Shown here in pieces: positions 22,913 through 31,712 of a DNA stretch of 64,000 bases. This DNA is from an uncultured Mollicutes bacterium. GTDB taxonomy: Bacteria; Bacillota_I; Bacilli_A; Acholeplasmatales; JAEDCM01. Below the pieces are notes generated by a model. It searched no databases and had not been told where the DNA came from. It worked only from the letters and a program-made list of their open reading frames with translations. Position numbers and translations under genes: made by a program. The number at the start of each line of letters is the position of its first letter. Positions within the stretch are counted from its first letter, which is position 1. The stretch spans positions 29,708 through 93,707 of the forward strand of contig CAMVDS010000003.1 of NCBI GenBank assembly GCA_947166335.1, in the 5' to 3' direction.

Positions 22913-23635
22913 ATGGGAACAGTAACAATTCAAGAATATACAACTAAAGAGCCTTTACAAATGATTGGGAAAGAAGCAGGTATATGCGTTAATGCAGATA
23001 CTGAAAGTGCCATTAAAAACTTAAAAAGAGGTATAGATTGTGTTTTATCTGAGCATGGTAGGACTTGGGAATTTCCTCAAGTATATATGGAAATAAAAGG
23101 TTATTCTGCCAGGGTTATGAGAGAGTTTTATACTCATATAGGTGGAGATCCTTCACGCTTGCAGAGCAGCACCCGTTATATAGATTATGAAAAAGGCTTT
23201 GATTATGTAATACCGTCTACAATAAAGACTAACGAAGAAGCTATTAAGATATATCAATCCACTATGGATATTATAAGGATTGGTATGCAAAAACTTGAAC
23301 AGTTAGAAATTCCCAGAGAAGATTGTGCTATGTTACTTCCTTTGGGAATGACTACAGAAGTTGTATGTAGGACTAATTTTAGGAATCTGGTAGACATGTC
23401 ACATCAAAGAATGTGTACTAGAGCATATTGGGAGTATAGACAATTATTCAAAAATATATCTGAAGCTTTATCAGCTTATTCTGATGAATGGAAATGGCTT
23501 GTAGAAGAGTGCTTTAAGCCTAAATGTGAAGTGTTTGGATATTGTAAAGAAAAAAAATCTTGTGGAAGAATACCGAAACAGAATAATAAATCAGTTGAAG
23601 ACGTTTTAACTGAATTATACAGTAAAACAAACTAA
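22913..23635 (+). CDS. thyX: Flavin-dependent thymidylate synthase (240 aa)
   Basis: ThyX makes dTMP from dUMP using methylenetetrahydrofolate and FAD. The family signature appears in a phage-type variant: a REFYTH segment followed by SRLQSSTRYIDY near residues 70-92. The C-terminal MLPLGMTTEV..RTNFRNLVDM..QRMCTRAYWEYR region matches the substrate-binding helices. Length is typical. It supplies thymidine for replication next to the helicase and primase genes. SD AAAAGGAG. Confidence 0.88.
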   Translation: MGTVTIQEYTTKEPLQMIGKEAGICVNADTESAIKNLKRGIDCVLSEHGRTWEFPQVYMEIKGYSARVMREFYTHIGGDPSRLQSSTRYIDYEKGFDYVIPSTIKTNEEAIKIYQSTMDIIRIGMQKLEQLEIPREDCAMLLPLGMTTEVVCRTNFRNLVDMSHQRMCTRAYWEYRQLFKNISEALSAYSDEWKWLVEECFKPKCEVFGYCKEKKSCGRIPKQNNKSVEDVLTELYSKTN

Positions 23636-23636
23636 C
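23621..23636 (+). promoter_or_regulatory. Recurring motif copy (AGTAAAACAAACTAAC)
   Basis: Overlaps the thyX stop codon and ends 5 bases before TTGACA of the next promoter. Confidence 0.5.
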
Positions 23637-23641
23637 ATAAG

Positions 23642-23670
23642 TTGACAATATGCTTATTATATGTTATACT
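23642..23670 (+). promoter_or_regulatory. Sigma-A-type promoter of the replication genes
   Basis: TTGACA, 17-base spacer, TATACT, just after thyX and about 60 bases before the next start codon. Confidence 0.75.
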
Positions 23671-23730
23671 AATGAGGTGATAGGATACTCTTCTGTCGGT
23701 TGACAGAATATTTTTATGAGGAAATATAAA

Positions 23731-24312
23731 ATGAGACTTAAAAAGTGTACAGTGTGTGGAGACCCCATACCAGCTACTGAAGATCCTGTGCCTTTTAAGG
23801 GTAAATATGTTCATAGTAAATGTTTTGCACTTGCTATGAAGTTATTAAGTAATGAAAAACAGGAAAAATTAGCTAAAAAAGCTGAAGAAAAACAGAATAA
23901 TAAATCTAAAACTAAAAAAACTAAACCTGTAAATGAACTTAAAGACGGTTTATCAGATGAAGAATATAATGAAAAAATGCTCGTAGTTAATTATGCTAAA
24001 CAAATACTTGAAGTTGAAATATTACCTACGAGCTTTTTTGCTATCTTAAGTAATGAAATGACTAAGTATGGATATACTTATTTTGGAGTTTATCAGACAC
24101 TTAAATATCTTTATGATATTAAAGAGCGTGAAATCTCTGATAATATCTTAGGATTAGTACCTTACTATTATGATGAAGCTCAGGCTTTTTTTGTTGAAGT
24201 ACAGAAAGTAGCCGAAAAAAATGCGGAAAAGAACGTAAATTCTATGTATAAAGAAAAGGTAGTTGTAATAAAACCTAAAGAAAGAGTGATTAAACAACTG
24301 CCTTTTGACTAA
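23731..24312 (+). CDS. Zinc-finger phage protein (193 aa)
   Basis: ATG 23731 is preferred because ATGAGGAAA supplies the SD; ATG 23716 lacks one. N-terminal knuckle CTVCGDPIPATEDP followed by HSKC, then a Lys/Glu-rich linker and a helical C-terminal domain of about 110 residues (ILSNEMTKYGYTYFGVYQTLKYLYD) ending with a basic tail. I recognise this architecture from Firmicutes phage replication regions. Its place directly upstream of the helicase suggests a loader or accessory role, which is inference. Confidence 0.65.
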   Translation: MRLKKCTVCGDPIPATEDPVPFKGKYVHSKCFALAMKLLSNEKQEKLAKKAEEKQNNKSKTKKTKPVNELKDGLSDEEYNEKMLVVNYAKQILEVEILPTSFFAILSNEMTKYGYTYFGVYQTLKYLYDIKEREISDNILGLVPYYYDEAQAFFVEVQKVAEKNAEKNVNSMYKEKVVVIKPKERVIKQLPFD

Positions 24313-24318
24313 GATATA

Positions 24319-24347
24319 GGGGTTATAAGGGGTTATAAGGGGTTATA
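24319..24347 (+). repeat. Three tandem 10-bp repeats (GGGGTTATAA)
   Basis: GGGGTTATAA occurs three times head to tail (the last copy ends AG) between the upstream stop and the ATG at 24355. The 10-bp period resembles the longer repeat tract at 55899. Confidence 0.7.
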
Positions 24348-24354
24348 GAAAGTT

Positions 24355-24960
24355 ATGGAATGTTTGTTTTGTCCTTTAATACAGGATGAATTATTATCTA
24401 GACTAAATAATTATATAAGATTTGAAGATACTATTCCAGATAAAGACGATGCTTGGGATAGTATTTTGTCGTGTGAATGCGATAAAATAAGTACGCTTGT
24501 ATGGTTTGCTTACTGCGATAGGTGTAATGGATGGAATGGTATTACAGAAGAAGAATGGAAAGAATGGTGTAATGTCAATGAATTTCCTTATAGAGCTGCT
24601 GATTCTATAGTAAAAGATAATAATAAAGAAGATATCATGGATGATTATCTTTTGGTAAATGCTCCTGAACCTACTAAGAAACAGAAGAAAAGAGATAGAA
24701 AAGAAAGATATCAAAATCACCTTAAACAGATCCAAGAAAGAGGTAAGTATTGGATTAGTGGAGTATGGCCTGTTGATAAGAATGGTGATTATGTGAGAGA
24801 TGATAGTCCAGATTTTGTAAGGTTTAAGAGGGGCTATAGAGGTAAGAGAAGTAAATACCTCAAACATGTAGGTAACAAAAAATTAAGAAGAACGAAAGAC
24901 ACTCCATCTAAAGGCAATCATTATCGTAAATATTATGATTTTTGGTGGATGTTATGGTAA
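24355..24960 (+). CDS. Hypothetical protein with basic C-terminus (201 aa)
   Basis: Starts just behind the 10-bp repeats, with a weak SD. N-terminal part acidic with several Cys (ECDK, CDRCNGW); the C-terminal 90 residues are highly basic and aromatic (KKLRRTKDTPSKGNHYRKYYDFWW), suggesting nucleic-acid binding. Lies between the zinc-finger protein and the DnaB-like helicase, so a replication accessory role is plausible. No family named. Confidence 0.7.
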   Translation: MECLFCPLIQDELLSRLNNYIRFEDTIPDKDDAWDSILSCECDKISTLVWFAYCDRCNGWNGITEEEWKEWCNVNEFPYRAADSIVKDNNKEDIMDDYLLVNAPEPTKKQKKRDRKERYQNHLKQIQERGKYWISGVWPVDKNGDYVRDDSPDFVRFKRGYRGKRSKYLKHVGNKKLRRTKDTPSKGNHYRKYYDFWWMLW

Positions 24961-24969
24961 GGAGATAAG

Positions 24970-26631
24970 ATGCAGGAATATGGTGGACTTTGTGATAAGA
25001 GAGCGTATCTTGCTGTCTTAGGATCATTAATGCAAGATCCAATACGTTGTGATGATACAGATAGACCTTTAAGTAAAGAAGATTTTTCAACTGAGAAATT
25101 TTACCAGATAATATATATTTCTATTTTTAATCTGTATCAACAAGGTGTGGAAAAGATAGATGAATATGCGATAGATTCATATTTAAGTAATTATAGTGAA
25201 CAGTATAAAATCTTTCAGGAAAATAACGGTCTTACTTGGGTGTCTGATGCTATACAAATGGCTCAGCTTGAAAACTATGAATATTATTATCATAGAGTTA
25301 GGAAATTTTCTTTACTTCGCTATTATGAAAGTCAAGGATTAGATACTAGCTGTTTGTTTGACTGGAAAAAGTTTGATACTGCTGAAGAACAGAAGAAGTT
25401 TGATGATATTACTGAAGAAGAGATAGTCGATTTTATTGAGAATAAATATGTAGTAGAACCTAAAAACAATTTCTGTAAAGCTTATTCTGTTGTAAGTGCT
25501 CAGGCTGGTAAAGGTATGAGTGAAATGATAGATGAGTTAATGGAAGTTCCCGATTATGGGTATTCATTAGCTTCATTAGCATTTAATACTGCTGCTAGAG
25601 GTGGTAGGCTTGGAAAGTTATACTTCATTTCTGGAGGCACTGGATCAGGTAAGAGTAGAAATTTCTTAATGAATGCTTGTGCTGTATCCATACCTTATAA
25701 ATATGATAATGAAAATAAACAGTTTATTTATACAGGACAAGACACTCCTACTCTTTACATAGGATCGGAGGGCAGCATTCCTGAATTCCAATCTATTGTA
25801 CTTGCTTGTGTATCTGGTGTAGCAGAGGATAAGATATTAATGGGTATGTATGAAGGAGATGAACTTGAAAGAGTAAGACAGGCTGAAGAATATATCAGTG
25901 CTTCTCCTTTATATCTTGTATATTGTGATGAATTTACTATTGCTGATATAGAGAATTTAATTAAATCTTATGTACTTCAAAAGGGTATAAGGATAGCAAT
26001 ATTTGACTATATACAGACTACTGCAAAAATGATGGGAGATTTAACTTCCAAAGCAAGAATAAAACTTCAAGAATATCAAGTACTTGTGCAGTTTGCTGGT
26101 AGACTTAAAGCTTTAGCTGAGAAACTAGATATATTAGTTTTATCTGGTAGTCAATTACGTCCAGATGCTAAAGAATTGAGGTACAAAGATGAAACAGCGT
26201 TAGCTGGTTGTAAGGGAATGGCTCAGAAATGTGATGTGGGTACTATAATTTCAAGACCAACTCCTACTGAAAAGAAAAAGATAGAAAAAATAACAGACCA
26301 TATGTTAGGTGTACCTGAAGTTAATATGCTTATGTGGGTATATAAGGTACGTAGAGGACGTTTGGTATCAATAATAATTTTACAACATATAGATCTTGGA
26401 ACAATGCGTGTAAAAGATATATGTGTTACTGATTTTGATTTTAATTTAATTGATATAGATTTTACTAAGATAGAGCAAATGGATAAGGTTGTAGAAGATA
26501 AGTCCAGAAAGTTAGACCTTAGTAAACTTGTTGATGTAAATCCTGGTCATGAGAACGATAGTGAAGATGACGAGGAAGATGATAAGGAAATAAAAGAAAC
26601 AGAAGTTAAACCTACTAAAATTGTTTTTTAA
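24970..26631 (+). CDS. dnaB: DnaB-like replicative helicase (553 aa)
   Basis: Hexameric replicative helicase. N-terminal DnaB-like domain (YLAVLGSLMQDP...FYQIIYISIFNLYQQG), Walker A GGTGSGKS near residue 222, a following IGSEGS strand, Walker-B-type IAIFDYIQTT near residue 342 and a sensor LVLSGSQLR near residue 393. The acidic C-terminal tail (SEDDEEDDKEIKE) is an extension beyond the usual core. SD AAGGAGA. Adjacent to the primase, from which it is separated by an HNH-like gene. Confidence 0.88.
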   Translation: MQEYGGLCDKRAYLAVLGSLMQDPIRCDDTDRPLSKEDFSTEKFYQIIYISIFNLYQQGVEKIDEYAIDSYLSNYSEQYKIFQENNGLTWVSDAIQMAQLENYEYYYHRVRKFSLLRYYESQGLDTSCLFDWKKFDTAEEQKKFDDITEEEIVDFIENKYVVEPKNNFCKAYSVVSAQAGKGMSEMIDELMEVPDYGYSLASLAFNTAARGGRLGKLYFISGGTGSGKSRNFLMNACAVSIPYKYDNENKQFIYTGQDTPTLYIGSEGSIPEFQSIVLACVSGVAEDKILMGMYEGDELERVRQAEEYISASPLYLVYCDEFTIADIENLIKSYVLQKGIRIAIFDYIQTTAKMMGDLTSKARIKLQEYQVLVQFAGRLKALAEKLDILVLSGSQLRPDAKELRYKDETALAGCKGMAQKCDVGTIISRPTPTEKKKIEKITDHMLGVPEVNMLMWVYKVRRGRLVSIIILQHIDLGTMRVKDICVTDFDFNLIDIDFTKIEQMDKVVEDKSRKLDLSKLVDVNPGHENDSEDDEEDDKEIKETEVKPTKIVF

Positions 26632-26646
26632 TATGAAATCTAAATA

Positions 26647-27639
26647 ATGAGGTATAACATGGGAAGATATACATCAGTTGATAAAAAATATTTTGAAAAA
26701 CAAAAAGAAGAACGTATAGGAATGACTAATATAAATCATCAAGGATTTAAAATGACAATAGTAGAATATTATTCTTCTACAAAAATTATGGTTGAATTTG
26801 AAGATGGATTTAGAAAACAAGGATCATATAAAAGTTTTCAACTAGGAACTATTTGTCATTCTGAATATAAATATAAACGCTTTAGACCTTTAGAAGAAGA
26901 AAGATTAAAAGAAATAAGAATAAATAAAGAAGGTTTTAAAATGTTTATTAAAGAATATAACGGAGCGAATGACATTGTTGTAGAATTTGAAGATGAATTT
27001 CATACTCAGGTACATACAGCATATAAATGTTTTGATAAAGGTAATGTTAAAAATCCTAATAAACGTGGTAAATACGGAGAAGTAACAGGAAATAAATATA
27101 AAACTAAAGAAGATGGGACTCATACAAAAGATTATTCTGTTTGGCGTGGAATTTTAAATAGAGTTTTTGAACCAGAAAAGCATAATAATACAAGAAGTTA
27201 TAAAGAAGTAGCAATTGCTGAAGAATGGTTATTTTTTGATAATTTTGTAGAATGGCTTCATTCACAAGAAAATTATGAAAAATGGAAAAATGATAAAGAA
27301 TATAAATGGGATATTGATAAAGATATATTATCTAATTTAAATAATAAGATATATTCTCCTGAAACATGTTGTTTAGTTCCTGCTTATATAAATAGAGGAT
27401 TGATTAGACAAATCGAAGATAGTAGAGATTTACCAATAGGAGTTTATAAACAAGATAATAAATATTTTTGTCAGTTAGAAAAAAAGAAATATTTTGATAC
27501 TATTCAAGAAGCTGAAACAGCATATAAAGAGTATAAAAACCGACATAGAAAAGAAGTAGCAGAATTAGCATATCAAAAAGGTGATATAACTAAAAGATGT
27601 TATGAAGCATTAATGGACGATAATTTTATATATAGGTAA
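26647..27639 (+). CDS. HNH-like homing endonuclease with repeated N-terminal domains (330 aa)
   Basis: Two N-terminal repeats of about 45 residues (GFKMTIVEYYSSTKIMVEFEDGF; GFKMFIKEYNGANDIVVEFEDEF), then a domain with YSVWRGILNRVF, YKEVAIAEEWLFFDNFVEWL and WDIDKDILSNLNNKIYSPE, which I recognise from free-standing HNH-type endonucleases of Firmicutes phages, and a C-terminal AP2-like segment (GVYKQDNKYFCQLE). Its insertion between helicase and primase genes fits intronless homing. Catalytic His residues are not obvious, so activity is uncertain. Confidence 0.72.
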   Translation: MRYNMGRYTSVDKKYFEKQKEERIGMTNINHQGFKMTIVEYYSSTKIMVEFEDGFRKQGSYKSFQLGTICHSEYKYKRFRPLEEERLKEIRINKEGFKMFIKEYNGANDIVVEFEDEFHTQVHTAYKCFDKGNVKNPNKRGKYGEVTGNKYKTKEDGTHTKDYSVWRGILNRVFEPEKHNNTRSYKEVAIAEEWLFFDNFVEWLHSQENYEKWKNDKEYKWDIDKDILSNLNNKIYSPETCCLVPAYINRGLIRQIEDSRDLPIGVYKQDNKYFCQLEKKKYFDTIQEAETAYKEYKNRHRKEVAELAYQKGDITKRCYEALMDDNFIYR

Positions 27640-27644
27640 ATAAA

Positions 27645-28859
27645 ATGCCATACATAAATAAAGATGAATTACTTAATTCATTAACAGATCAAGAAATAAT
27701 AAATATATGTACTGAACTTGGTAATGGAAATTATAAAAAAGATAGTCATGGTAATCTTTGTTTTAATACATGCTTATGTCATAAAGACGGAGATTCACCA
27801 TATAAACTTATATATTATAAGAATCCTACCAATGGAATATATAATGACTATAAAACTCCTGTGTGTCATTGTTTTACTTGTTCATTTACAGGCTCAATGG
27901 TTGAGTTGGTTATTAGAAGTTTTAAACTTAAGGGACGTGAGTTATCTTGGTATCAAGCTCTTAATTGGATAGCTAATTTTACTGGAAGAATTAATCAAGT
28001 AACAGAAACAGGAGAGTTTATCCGTACAAAAAAGATTGAAGATTTTAGTTGGATAAATCCATTATTGGCTATTAAAAATCGTAGACAAAAAGGAATTCCA
28101 CGTTTAAAAGAGATTCCTGAAACATATCTTGAATGCTTTACTTATCTCCCACATGAAGCTTGGTTAAATGATGGAGTAAGTGTCGAAGCAATGACAAGAT
28201 ATGAAATAGGCTATTACAGTGAGTCTGATCAGATAACTATACCACATAGAGATAGTGATGGGCGATTAATAGGAATACGTGGCAGATATTTAAATAAATA
28301 TGATGTTGAAAATATTGGTAAATATGTTCCTATATTTTTAAACGGCTACTCCTTATCTCATTCATTAGGATCTGTTCTATACGGATTATGGGTAACTAAA
28401 GATAAGATTAAAGAATGTAAGAAAGCATTAATAGTCGAAGGTGAAAAATCCTGCCTTAAAGCTTATAGTATGTTTCATGATAATTCATATGTAGTAGCAA
28501 CTTGTGGTAGTTCAATATCTCTTACTCATCAGAAGATACTTCTTAATGAGTTAGGAGTTGAAGAGATAATCTATATGCCTGATAAAGATTATAAAGGTGA
28601 TGTAGATAGCTTAGCTGCTAAGGTCTGGTTTCAGAAACAGAAGAAAAAGGTTGCTCCATTCGTATCATATTGTAAGGTCTACATTATGATGGATACTGAT
28701 AATACTTGGGATTTTAAGAGTAATGCTTTTGATTTTAATGATAAAGAAAAGTTTATAGAAGAATATGATAAAAAAGTTTTGGTAACTATGGATTCATTAA
28801 AAGAAGAAATTATTATAGAGAGAAAAGAGGAGGATGAAGATGGCAATAGTATGGAATGA
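27645..28859 (+). CDS. dnaG: DnaG-like DNA primase (404 aa)
   Basis: N-terminal CHC2-type zinc-binding region with CLCHKDGDSPYKLIYY and CHCFTCSFTGSMVELV (residues about 42-90), then a TOPRIM domain with KKALIVEGEKSCLKA near residue 265 and MPDKDYKGD near 310. These are the nucleotide- and metal-binding motifs of bacterial-type primase. It makes RNA primers for the split polymerase. Shorter than cellular DnaG because the helicase-binding C-terminal domain is reduced. Confidence 0.87.
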   Translation: MPYINKDELLNSLTDQEIINICTELGNGNYKKDSHGNLCFNTCLCHKDGDSPYKLIYYKNPTNGIYNDYKTPVCHCFTCSFTGSMVELVIRSFKLKGRELSWYQALNWIANFTGRINQVTETGEFIRTKKIEDFSWINPLLAIKNRRQKGIPRLKEIPETYLECFTYLPHEAWLNDGVSVEAMTRYEIGYYSESDQITIPHRDSDGRLIGIRGRYLNKYDVENIGKYVPIFLNGYSLSHSLGSVLYGLWVTKDKIKECKKALIVEGEKSCLKAYSMFHDNSYVVATCGSSISLTHQKILLNELGVEEIIYMPDKDYKGDVDSLAAKVWFQKQKKKVAPFVSYCKVYIMMDTDNTWDFKSNAFDFNDKEKFIEEYDKKVLVTMDSLKEEIIIERKEEDEDGNSME

Positions 28860-29151
28860 AGATGATGAAAATAGTATAGAAGCATTAAAAATATTACAAG
28901 AAAAAAAGGGTAAACATAGTTTATTAGTTTCTGAAGGAAATTTTTATTGTTTAAGTTTTAAAGTAATTGATGAATTAAAAGCTAATAATTTTTTATATCA
29001 AATTACTGATATAAATAATTCTGATAATATTTCAGAAATAACAGGAATAGATGTAAAAAAAATTAGTCAAGATAAAACTAATTCTGAAAAAATTGAAGAA
29101 GCTATACAATATATTAATAATGCTAATATTTTATTACAAAATATATCATAA
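28840..29151 (+). CDS. Hypothetical protein (103 aa)
   Basis: Start at ATG 28840 with GAGGAGG seven bases upstream, overlapping the end of the primase gene. Acidic alpha/beta protein without Cys motif. Function unknown; probably coupled to primase expression. Confidence 0.7.
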   Translation: MAIVWNEDDENSIEALKILQEKKGKHSLLVSEGNFYCLSFKVIDELKANNFLYQITDINNSDNISEITGIDVKKISQDKTNSEKIEEAIQYINNANILLQNIS

Positions 29152-29168
29152 AAAGGAGAACGAAGATA

Positions 29169-29528
29169 ATGAAGAAACAGATTAGAATTGGAGTATTTGA
29201 AACTAATTCATCAAGTTGTCATACTCTCTGTATATGTACTAAAGAAGAATATGATAAGTGGGTTAAAGGTGAACTTATATTTGATTGTTATAATGATAAA
29301 TTGATAAAGAAGCCTGAAGGTTGGGATGAAGCTGTTGAAAAATATGACGATGCTATAGAAGATGAAGAAGAAATAGAATGGACTGGTTCAGAAGAATACG
29401 ATAGAGAAGATCTTAAAACTTATGATGAATGGTATGAAGATGAATATCTTGAAACTTATGAAGAAAAATATACCAGTCCTTCTGGAGATGAAATAGTTGT
29501 TTTTGGTAAGTATGGGAATGATTATTAA
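29169..29528 (+). CDS. Conserved phage protein with FETNSSSCHTL motif (119 aa)
   Basis: Opens with KKQIRIGVFETNSSSCHTLCICT, a highly conserved N-terminus found in hypothetical proteins of many Firmicutes phages. The rest is very acidic (EDEEEIEW...YDEWYEDEYLETYEE). SD AAAGGAGAACG. Function is unknown throughout the family. Confidence 0.8.
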   Translation: MKKQIRIGVFETNSSSCHTLCICTKEEYDKWVKGELIFDCYNDKLIKKPEGWDEAVEKYDDAIEDEEEIEWTGSEEYDREDLKTYDEWYEDEYLETYEEKYTSPSGDEIVVFGKYGNDY

Positions 29529-29544
29529 AAAGGGGGTGATCAAA

Positions 29545-29709
29545 ATGAATTCTTTATTTGGCCTTATGGGTATGATGAATAATTATTCAGAAAGAAAAAT
29601 TTGTAATACTAAAAGAAAAAATTTTACATTAGATACAGCTTTAGTAACGGATAGATCTTGGACATATGAAACAGCGGTAACTCATAAAAATTTTAATGGC
29701 GGAGCATGA
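29545..29709 (+). CDS. Hypothetical protein, probably truncated by TGA (54 aa)
   Basis: ATG 29545 behind AAAAAGGGGGTGATC, a very strong SD. It ends at TGA 29707, but the same frame continues for 48 codons to 29854 with coding-like sequence starting IILEGSNTKEEAQKVHDKW. Trp at the TGA position would restore a continuous protein of about 103 residues. A TGG to TGA mutation or readthrough are the options. Confidence 0.65.
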   Translation: MNSLFGLMGMMNNYSERKICNTKRKNFTLDTALVTDRSWTYETAVTHKNFNGGA

Positions 29710-29854
29710 ATTATATTGGAAGGTTCTAATACTAAAGAAGAAGCCCAGAAAGTACATGATAAATGGTTAGAAGCTTTAGATAAAGAAGATTATAATGTAT
29801 TGTATGACTGTTATGAAGAACGTGGGTATCATAAACAGGTAAGTAAGAATTAAA
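29710..29854 (+). pseudogene. Downstream half of the TGA-interrupted gene
   Basis: In frame with the 54-residue protein upstream, separated only by TGA 29707. Encodes IILEGSNTKEEAQKVHDKWLEALDKEDY-type helical sequence (split here: ILEGSNTKEEAQ, KVHDKWLEAL). A TTG at 29716 could restart translation about 10 bases after GGCGGAG, so a separate short protein is possible. Confidence 0.5.
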
Positions 29855-29889
29855 TAGAAAATTAATTTTATTAAGAAAAGGAGAACGAA

Positions 29890-30477
29890 ATGGGTAGAGA
29901 AATTTTTAATGAAGTATTAGAAAGTATTGAAAATGATGATATGAGAGAATTTGCTAAGGTATTACTTGATACTATACCGTCGTATTTTTATAAAGCTCCT
30001 GCTTCAAGTTCAGGACGTTATCATCCCTCATATTGTTTAGGTGAAGGTGGGCTAGTAAGACATACTTTAGCTGTTGTAAAAATACTTAATTATATATTTG
30101 AGGTAGAGTATTATAAAAATCAATTCACTTCTAGAGAAAGAGATATAATGAGAATAGCAGCTTTAATGCATGATAGCCGTAAATCTGGATCTCAAGAAGA
30201 TTATGAAAAAAATCCTCAAACTAAATTTGAACATCCATTGTTAGCAGCTGAAATAATTGATACTTTTAATAATAGTGAATATCTTAATTATGAAGAATTA
30301 CAAAAGATAAAATCTTGTATTATAAGTCATATGGGGAGTTGGTGTACTAGTAATTATTCAGATATAATTTTACCTAAACCTTTAACTAAAATGCAAGGAT
30401 TAGTTCATTTAGCAGATTACTTAGCTTCTAGAAAAGATATTTTAATTGATTTTAACCTACCATTCGAGGGGAGATAA
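29890..30477 (+). CDS. HD-domain phosphohydrolase (195 aa)
   Basis: HD superfamily metal-dependent phosphohydrolase. VRHTLAVVKILNY (first His, near residue 59), ALMHDSRKSG (His-Asp, near 97-98) and a later His-x(n)-Asp pattern (ISHMGSW, LVHLADYLASR) give the full H...HD...D signature. Similar single-domain HD proteins are frequent in Firmicutes phages and resemble the HD part of YhaM-like exonucleases. Substrate unknown; nucleotides or RNA are candidates. SD AAAAGGAGAACG. Confidence 0.82.
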   Translation: MGREIFNEVLESIENDDMREFAKVLLDTIPSYFYKAPASSSGRYHPSYCLGEGGLVRHTLAVVKILNYIFEVEYYKNQFTSRERDIMRIAALMHDSRKSGSQEDYEKNPQTKFEHPLLAAEIIDTFNNSEYLNYEELQKIKSCIISHMGSWCTSNYSDIILPKPLTKMQGLVHLADYLASRKDILIDFNLPFEGR

Positions 30478-30482
30478 AAATT

Positions 30483-30896
30483 ATGAATGAAATAAAAGAA
30501 ACTAAATTTGATAAATTTATTTTTGAAGCTGGCAAGATTTTTATTAGTATAATTATTATACTTACTCCTGTGTTATATACTCAAAGTCTTAGTACGGATT
30601 TTCATATAGCATATAAGATAGTTTTCTGTTTTTTATTTGTATTAGATTACACTTTTGTTCTATTCATCATTGACAGAGCTTGTAGTAAGAATTATAATTA
30701 TAAAGTAAAACAAAATAAGAACAAAGATGTAAACGAAGAAAAAGAAGAAGTACAAGAAATGTCTGAATATCAGAAAAAGATTTTAAAAGATTCAGACAAT
30801 GCTTTTAAAGAAGTAGAAGATCAACAAATGACTATTAATGAATTTTTAAAAGAAGATTCGAATATTATTAATGATAAATATGCCAAAACGAGGTGA
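30483..30896 (+). CDS. Two-pass membrane protein with charged tail (137 aa)
   Basis: Two transmembrane helices (about residues 15-35 and 44-65) and a cytoplasmic tail of about 70 Lys/Glu-rich residues with a coiled-coil part. An internal copy of the recurring AGTAAAACAAAATAA sequence occurs at 30714 within the coding region. Function unknown. Confidence 0.72.
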   Translation: MNEIKETKFDKFIFEAGKIFISIIIILTPVLYTQSLSTDFHIAYKIVFCFLFVLDYTFVLFIIDRACSKNYNYKVKQNKNKDVNEEKEEVQEMSEYQKKILKDSDNAFKEVEDQQMTINEFLKEDSNIINDKYAKTR

Positions 30897-30947
30897 TATT
30901 CATTTTATAAAGAAAGAGTAAAACTCAGAAGAAAGGTTGCAATTGTT

Positions 30948-31712
30948 ATGAATTATCAAGGATCTAAGTCAAGATTAGCAAAATACATAGTGCCAATTAT
31001 TCAAAAAGCTATTGATAATAACAACATTCATTATTATTTAGAACCTTGTGCTGGTGGATTGAATGTTATAGATAAGATTAAATGTGACAGAAAATTTGCA
31101 TATGATATTAATAAATATCTTATTTACTTATACATACATATTAAATCAGGTGGCAAACTTCCTGAAACAGTTACTAAAGAAACTTATGATAAAGCTAGAG
31201 CTGCTTGGTATAACAATAACACTAATAAAGAATTTGAAGACTGGGAGATAGGCTGTTATGGTTGGCTTTGTAGTTATAATGGCAGAGGTTATGCTGGTGG
31301 GTGGAGCTATGAAGGAGATGAACATCGTAAGGATGGAACAATAATTCATAGGAATTATTATCAAGAACGTAAGAATAATTTACTTAAACAATTTGAACAG
31401 TCTTTGTGTCAAGATATCATGTTCGGAATAAGTGATTATAAAGATTTACAATGTATGAGCAATTACGTAATTTACGTAGATCCTGTATATAAGAATACTA
31501 AAAAGATGGATTATTCACAGATTAATTACACAGAATTCTGGGATAAAATGCGTGAATGGTCTAAAGATAATATAGTATTTATTTCTGAATTGGAAGCACC
31601 TTCTGATTTTAAGGTTATTTGGGAACATGAAGTCAGTAGAAGCATTAATGTTAAAGATAAGGGTAAAGCTACAGAAAAATTATTTGTTTATAAGGAAGGT
31701 AGACAACCGTGA
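30948..31712 (+). CDS. D12-class (Dam-like) adenine methyltransferase homologue with DPVY (254 aa)
   Basis: The N-terminus YQGSKSRLAKYIVPII and EPCAGGLNVIDKI match the SAM-binding motifs of D12-class N6-adenine methyltransferases. The catalytic motif, normally DPPY, reads YVDPVYKNT near residue 178. The substitution of the second Pro may lower or change activity. The conserved GWSYEGDEHR-type insert is typical of the phage subfamily. Likely modifies phage DNA to evade restriction. Stop overlaps the next gene (GTGA). Confidence 0.8.
   Translation: MNYQGSKSRLAKYIVPIIQKAIDNNNIHYYLEPCAGGLNVIDKIKCDRKFAYDINKYLIYLYIHIKSGGKLPETVTKETYDKARAAWYNNNTNKEFEDWEIGCYGWLCSYNGRGYAGGWSYEGDEHRKDGTIIHRNYYQERKNNLLKQFEQSLCQDIMFGISDYKDLQCMSNYVIYVDPVYKNTKKMDYSQINYTEFWDKMREWSKDNIVFISELEAPSDFKVIWEHEVSRSINVKDKGKATEKLFVYKEGRQP

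Noticed and set aside
29707..29709. Genome-wide reassignment of TGA to Trp
   Set aside because: Many genes end in TGA overlapping the next ATG and all core genes use TGG for Trp, so only local readthrough or mutation is possible.
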